Source: Bacteroidales bacterium (GTDB lineage Bacteria; Bacteroidota; Bacteroidia; Bacteroidales; F082). Taken from it: DNA of 9,256 nt. The notes beneath the pieces were generated by a model. It was given only the letters and a program-made list of their open reading frames with translations, was not told where the DNA came from and did not search any database. Both the position numbers and the translations under genes were made by a program. Below are positions 6,379 to 9,256 of this stretch, one piece after another. The first letter of the stretch is position 1. Every line of letters begins with the position of its first letter. Location of the stretch: positions 1 through 9,256 of the forward strand of contig JAILDR010000040.1 in NCBI GenBank assembly GCA_024689285.1, written 5' to 3'.

Positions 6379-7632
6379 ATGGGTAAAAAGCGACAAATGA
6401 CTGCCGAAGTCCTGAAAAGGAAAGACCGCAAAAGGGGCCGAATTATGGTGTTTACGGGGGCGCGACAAGTGGGAAAGACCACCCTCGTGCGTCAAGTGCT
6501 TGACGATTACGTTTATTTGTCGATAGAAGACCCTGTGGCAAGCCCCGCGTTCCTTCGCCTCACCGCAGGGCAATGGCGCGAATTATACCCCAAAGCCATC
6601 CTTGACGAAGTGCAGAAACTGCCTGAATTGGTGGAAAGCATCAAGTCGGCCTACGACCAATTCCCTGATGTGCGCTATGTGTTGCTCGGTTCAAGCCAGT
6701 TGCTTTTGTTGCAGAAGGTGAAGGAAAGTTTGGCTGGCCGTTGCACCATTTTCAACCTGTATCCCTTGGTGCTTCCCGAACTTTTGACCGAAAGTTGGGA
6801 CGACGAAATCCGACTTTCGCCTTGGCAACGCTTGTTGCAGCAGCCCGATACCATTCCAACGTTTTGGCCTTCTTTCGCCCTCGACCCGACTATGCCCAAG
6901 AAACAGAAGGCTTGGGCGCATTACCTGAAGTTTGGAGGCTATCCCGCCCTGGTGGACGAGGAAATGACCGACGAAGAACGCTACCTTTGGCTAAAGGACT
7001 ATGTGCGCACCTACCTTGAACGCGATGTACGCGACTTAGCCTCCTTTCGCGACCTCGAACCCTATGTCAAACTGCAAAAGGCTTTGGCCTTGCAGACGGC
7101 GCAAACCGTGAATGTGTCGGCATTGGCCACGGCTTTGGGTATGTCGTCGAAGACAGTCAGCCGGTATATGGAATACCTGCGGCTGAGTTACCAAACCCTT
7201 ATGTTGCCGCCCTGGGAACGCAATGCCAACAAACGTTTGGCGAAAATGCCCAAGGTGCATTATTTAGACCACGGCGTGTTGCAGGCCGTGTTGCAAAAAC
7301 GTGGTGGTATGACGGGAGCCGAGTTTGAAAGCCTCGTTGTTTCAGAACTTTACAAACAGGCACAAAATGTGTTTTCCGATGCATCGTTCTACCATTTGCG
7401 CACCCACGACGGCAAGGAAATCGACCTTCTCGTGGAGTTGCAGGACGGCTATTTCGCTTTCGAGATTAAGATGGCGGAGCACGTGGCCAAGACCGATGCA
7501 AGGCACCTCCGCGATTTGGAAGCCATCCTCGACAAACCAGTGATTCATTCCTTTGTGCTTTCCAATGATATGGAAATCAAGCAATTTGATTCAAAAATCA
7601 CAGCGGTGAATGTGACCGCATTTTTGAGTTGA
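6379..7632 (+). CDS. AAA_14/DUF4143-type ATPase, intact
   Basis: This is a complete 417-aa protein. The start ATG at 6379 is chosen because upstream codons overlap the promoter and repeats, and an AGGAAAG lies at 6370-6376 just before it. Walker A is GARQVGKT (27-34), Walker B is AILDEVQ with DE at 76-77, and a sensor-like GSSQ is at 104-107, followed by RCTIFNLYPLVLPEL. The DUF4143 half includes FGGYPALVDE, a helix-turn-helix-like VSALATALGMSSKTVSRYMEYL (about 245-266), and a C-terminal PD-(D/E)XK-like core. That core has EIDLLV (D near 349) and FEIK (E near 362, K near 364). All expected key residues are present and length is normal, so it is probably functional. The family's role is unsettled; DNA binding and nuclease activity are inferences from motifs. 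It is monocistronic, with decayed relatives on both sides on the opposite strand. Confidence 0.92.
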   Translation: MGKKRQMTAEVLKRKDRKRGRIMVFTGARQVGKTTLVRQVLDDYVYLSIEDPVASPAFLRLTAGQWRELYPKAILDEVQKLPELVESIKSAYDQFPDVRYVLLGSSQLLLLQKVKESLAGRCTIFNLYPLVLPELLTESWDDEIRLSPWQRLLQQPDTIPTFWPSFALDPTMPKKQKAWAHYLKFGGYPALVDEEMTDEERYLWLKDYVRTYLERDVRDLASFRDLEPYVKLQKALALQTAQTVNVSALATALGMSSKTVSRYMEYLRLSYQTLMLPPWERNANKRLAKMPKVHYLDHGVLQAVLQKRGGMTGAEFESLVVSELYKQAQNVFSDASFYHLRTHDGKEIDLLVELQDGYFAFEIKMAEHVAKTDARHLRDLEAILDKPVIHSFVLSNDMEIKQFDSKITAVNVTAFLS

Positions 7633-7648
7633 TTCGACTCTTGTTGCA

Positions 7649-8143
7649 AACGGGGAAGTCAATTCTATCGTAAAACCCCAACGCCTCACGAAAGGATAGC
7701 CCCTACATGGTGTATTTGATGCATCGGCGCGACAAATCCGCATCGCCGGCCAAAAAACTCAGCAGCGACGAGCCACTGATAGCCACTTTCAATTCGGGAT
7801 AAAGGTCGTAAATCTCCTTGATTTCCCGACTCCAGCCTTCGTATTTGTGGATTTCATCGATAATAAGCCTTTCTCCTCCGTTCATCACGAACTCTCCGAC
7901 GAGGCCAACCAAAGTTCTTCGAGAGAAATCGATGGTGGCGGCGGAGCAATACAGTGCTTTTCGGTCGCCCGATTTGTAGTTCAGCTTGACAAATTGCTTG
8001 AGCAGTGTCGATTTTCCCACGCCTTTTGCCCCTTGTATCGAGATGAGTTTGGAATTCCAATGGATTCGTTCTATCATCGCCCTCACCATGTCGAGAGAAG
8101 TGTTGGCTATCAATCTGTCGTGTTTTGCGAATAATAAATCCAT
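7649..8143 (-). pseudogene. N-terminal AAA_14 ATPase remnant with amber codon and truncation
   Basis: From ATG 8141-8143 (the start typical of the family, MDLLFAKHDRLI) 146 residues are open to TAG at 7703-7705. Walker A is GAKGVGKS (38-45), Walker B LIIDEIHKY (DE at 96-97), sensor SGSS (122-125), then LSRRCIKYTM. The frame continues directly after the TAG as GLSFREALGFYDRIDFPV (7649-7702). This is what intact relatives have after the ATPase core, usually with a Gln at the stop position (CAG to TAG is one change). Homology then ends about 15 bp from the stop of the convergent intact ATPase gene. The whole DUF4143 and nuclease half is therefore missing. Two independent lesions make this a pseudogene. 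An upstream TTG (8171-8173) could extend the start by ten residues, but it overlaps the likely promoter. Confidence 0.85.
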
Positions 8144-8162
8144 GACATTTTCTATATTGCCG

Positions 8163-8192
8163 CAAAAACACAAAATTGTTGGTTATAGACAA
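8163..8192 (-). promoter_or_regulatory. probable promoter of the truncated ATPase remnant
   Basis: On the minus strand a TTG (8192-8190) precedes TGTTTTTG (8170-8163) by 19 bp, close to the TTTG / TAnnTTTG pattern with one mismatch in the -7 box. It would start transcription about 8-15 nt before the ATG at 8143. This is a weak match; another TATTTTGC lies at 8208-8201. Confidence 0.4.
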
Positions 8193-8263
8193 CACTTTTG
8201 GCAAAATACCGATGGTTAAAGCCAGCACTTTAAGCCCAAACACACCCAAAATCTTAGACTTTT

Positions 8264-8345
8264 CCCCAAAAAAATTTGGAATAGTCGAAACTATAACAAA
8301 TTTATTGTCAAAGCATTACAACTTTCCAGCCCCAAAAAAGTTTGG
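8264..8345. promoter_or_regulatory. pair of CCAAA-N4-TTTGG dyads upstream of the TPR lipoprotein gene
   Basis: Two copies of CCCCAAAAAARTTTGG-like sequence lie at 8264-8279 and 8330-8345, 66 bp apart. Each contains the inverted repeat CCAAA-N4-TTTGG (8266-8279, 8332-8345). They sit in the divergent intergenic region, the second just upstream of the predicted promoter. They could be operators, but A-tracts make chance matches easier. Confidence 0.45.
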
Positions 8346-8352
8346 ACAGCCC

Positions 8353-8383
8353 TTTCAATTGCTTGACAAATATGGTAATTTTG
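8353..8383 (+). promoter_or_regulatory. predicted promoter of the TPR lipoprotein gene
   Basis: TAATTTTG (8376-8383) is a full match to the -7 pattern TAnnTTTG and is followed by C, as is common. The -33 region is weak: TTTC (8353-8356), 19 bp upstream. Transcription would start near 8390, about 23 nt before the ATG. Confidence 0.55.
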
Positions 8384-8412
8384 CACCGCTGAAACGAGAT
8401 CTTTTTGTCCCC

Positions 8413-9256
8413 ATGAAACTACATTATCTGGTTTTGTTTTCCCTTGTCACATTGTTGGCGGCTTGCCATCCTACATCCCTCGATGTGAAGCAAGCCGCTC
8501 AAAATGCCTTGGAAAACGCTCGTATTCAATTGGATTCAGGCAACAAGGCGGAGGCCATGCGCTTGTTCAAAGAGGCGGAGCGTTGCGGCCTAATGGCGAA
8601 TCAAACGCTGACTGTGGCTCATGCAAGGTATCATATTGCGCAATGCTTGGGCTATTATGCTGACAAAGAAGAAGTTGTTTCGTTGCTGAAAGCCGCTGCC
8701 GATGGCTTTGGCGAAGATTACGTCGACCGTGCCGAAGCGTTGAGGGAGTTGGGCGATTTCTATCAGTTCCACAAGCAATTCGATAGTGCAGCGCATTGTT
8801 TGGAACAGGCCATGACCTATGCCGACCAAAGCGGATCAACAGAAGCAAAACGTAATGTCTTGTCTGCTTTTCATACTTTATATTTCAATACAGGGGATTA
8901 CGAAAAGTCGGCCGATTATCTCAACCGCTTTTGGCAAGCCTCAATTACGGATGATGACGACAACCTACTCATGTACTACTATCACGACATGGGGAACATC
9001 TATTTTGAGTGTGGCAACTTGGATTCTGCCGATTATTATTACAGCCGTTTGGAGGAGCTTGTGTCCCAAACAGAGCCTAACGAGAATACTTGGTTCTATT
9101 ACGGTGTCTTGTCAGATTATGCCGAAGAACTCGGCGATTATGAAACCGCTTGCAAATATGGATGTTTGTACGAAGAAGGCAACAATCTAAAAGAAATAGA
9201 GCAACAGGAGAACAATCTTGCACTTATCAGCCATAAATACGACAGCGAGGTGATGC
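8413..9256 (+). CDS. TPR-repeat lipoprotein (3' end outside window)
   Basis: From ATG 8413 the frame is open to the right edge, 281 codons plus one base. The N-terminus is a lipoprotein signal: a hydrophobic run (LVLFSLVTLL) ending in the lipobox LAAC, with the acylated Cys at residue 18. The rest is helical, with tetratricopeptide-like repeats in pairs of about 34 residues. Examples are ARIQLDSGNKAEAMRLFKEA near 36, ALRELGDFYQFHKQFDSAAH near 115, LYFNTGDYEKSADYL near 155, MGNIYFECGNLDSADYYYSR near 195 and YAEELGDYETACKY near 235. The visible end (EIEQQENNLALISHKYDSEV) looks like the coiled region that, in similar Bacteroidales proteins, leads to a membrane helix and a cytoplasmic signalling or DNA-binding end. 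That part is not visible here. The role is probably envelope protein-protein interaction or signalling; the partner is unknown. It is divergent from the ATPase remnant, with a 270-bp gap. Confidence 0.85.
   Translation, partial: MKLHYLVLFSLVTLLAACHPTSLDVKQAAQNALENARIQLDSGNKAEAMRLFKEAERCGLMANQTLTVAHARYHIAQCLGYYADKEEVVSLLKAAADGFGEDYVDRAEALRELGDFYQFHKQFDSAAHCLEQAMTYADQSGSTEAKRNVLSAFHTLYFNTGDYEKSADYLNRFWQASITDDDDNLLMYYYHDMGNIYFECGNLDSADYYYSRLEELVSQTEPNENTWFYYGVLSDYAEELGDYETACKYGCLYEEGNNLKEIEQQENNLALISHKYDSEVM

Overview
The window looks like chromosomal DNA of a Bacteroidota bacterium, most likely order Bacteroidales. Three things point there: promoter-like boxes of the TAnnTTTG type (6346-6353, 8376-8383), few Shine-Dalgarno sequences, and protein families common in that order (AAA_14/DUF4143 ATPases, FtsX/MacB-type permeases with a TolC partner, and TPR lipoproteins). 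Genus cannot be told from the sequence alone.

Layout. (1) 2-952, plus: the C-terminal part of an AAA_14/DUF4143 ATPase whose Walker motifs lie left of the window. (2) 955-4893, minus: a two-gene efflux-type unit, a TolC-family outer-membrane protein (3541-4893) followed by an eight-helix FtsX/MacB-type permease (955-3291). A composite palindromic repeat of about 220 bp (3322-3544) separates them. (3) 4894-5759: about 870 bp without a convincing gene. Its left part carries a textbook sigma-54 promoter facing tolC (4922-4938, minus) and, 70-130 bp upstream of the predicted start, seven TGTAAA/TTTACA half-sites in phased palindromes. Further right are GGTCA repeats and two 11-bp tandem arrays. 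(4) 5760-8143: three more pieces of the same broad ATPase class. These are a C-terminal remnant (minus), one intact 417-aa gene (6379-7632, plus) behind three dyad repeats at an exact 32-bp period, and an N-terminal remnant (minus) broken by an amber codon and then truncated. (5) 8413-9256, plus: a TPR lipoprotein running off the right edge.

How it fits together. The sigma-54 promoter and its clustered upstream sites suggest that the tolC-permease unit is switched on by an NtrC-type activator encoded elsewhere. No ABC ATPase or periplasmic adaptor gene is in the window, so this unit must borrow those parts or be a remnant. The other theme is a hotspot of AAA/PD-(D/E)XK-type ATPases, where one intact gene with its own likely operator array sits between two decayed relatives of different subfamilies. 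The two regulatory arrays (4972-5042 and 6242-6329) are the least ordinary structures here.
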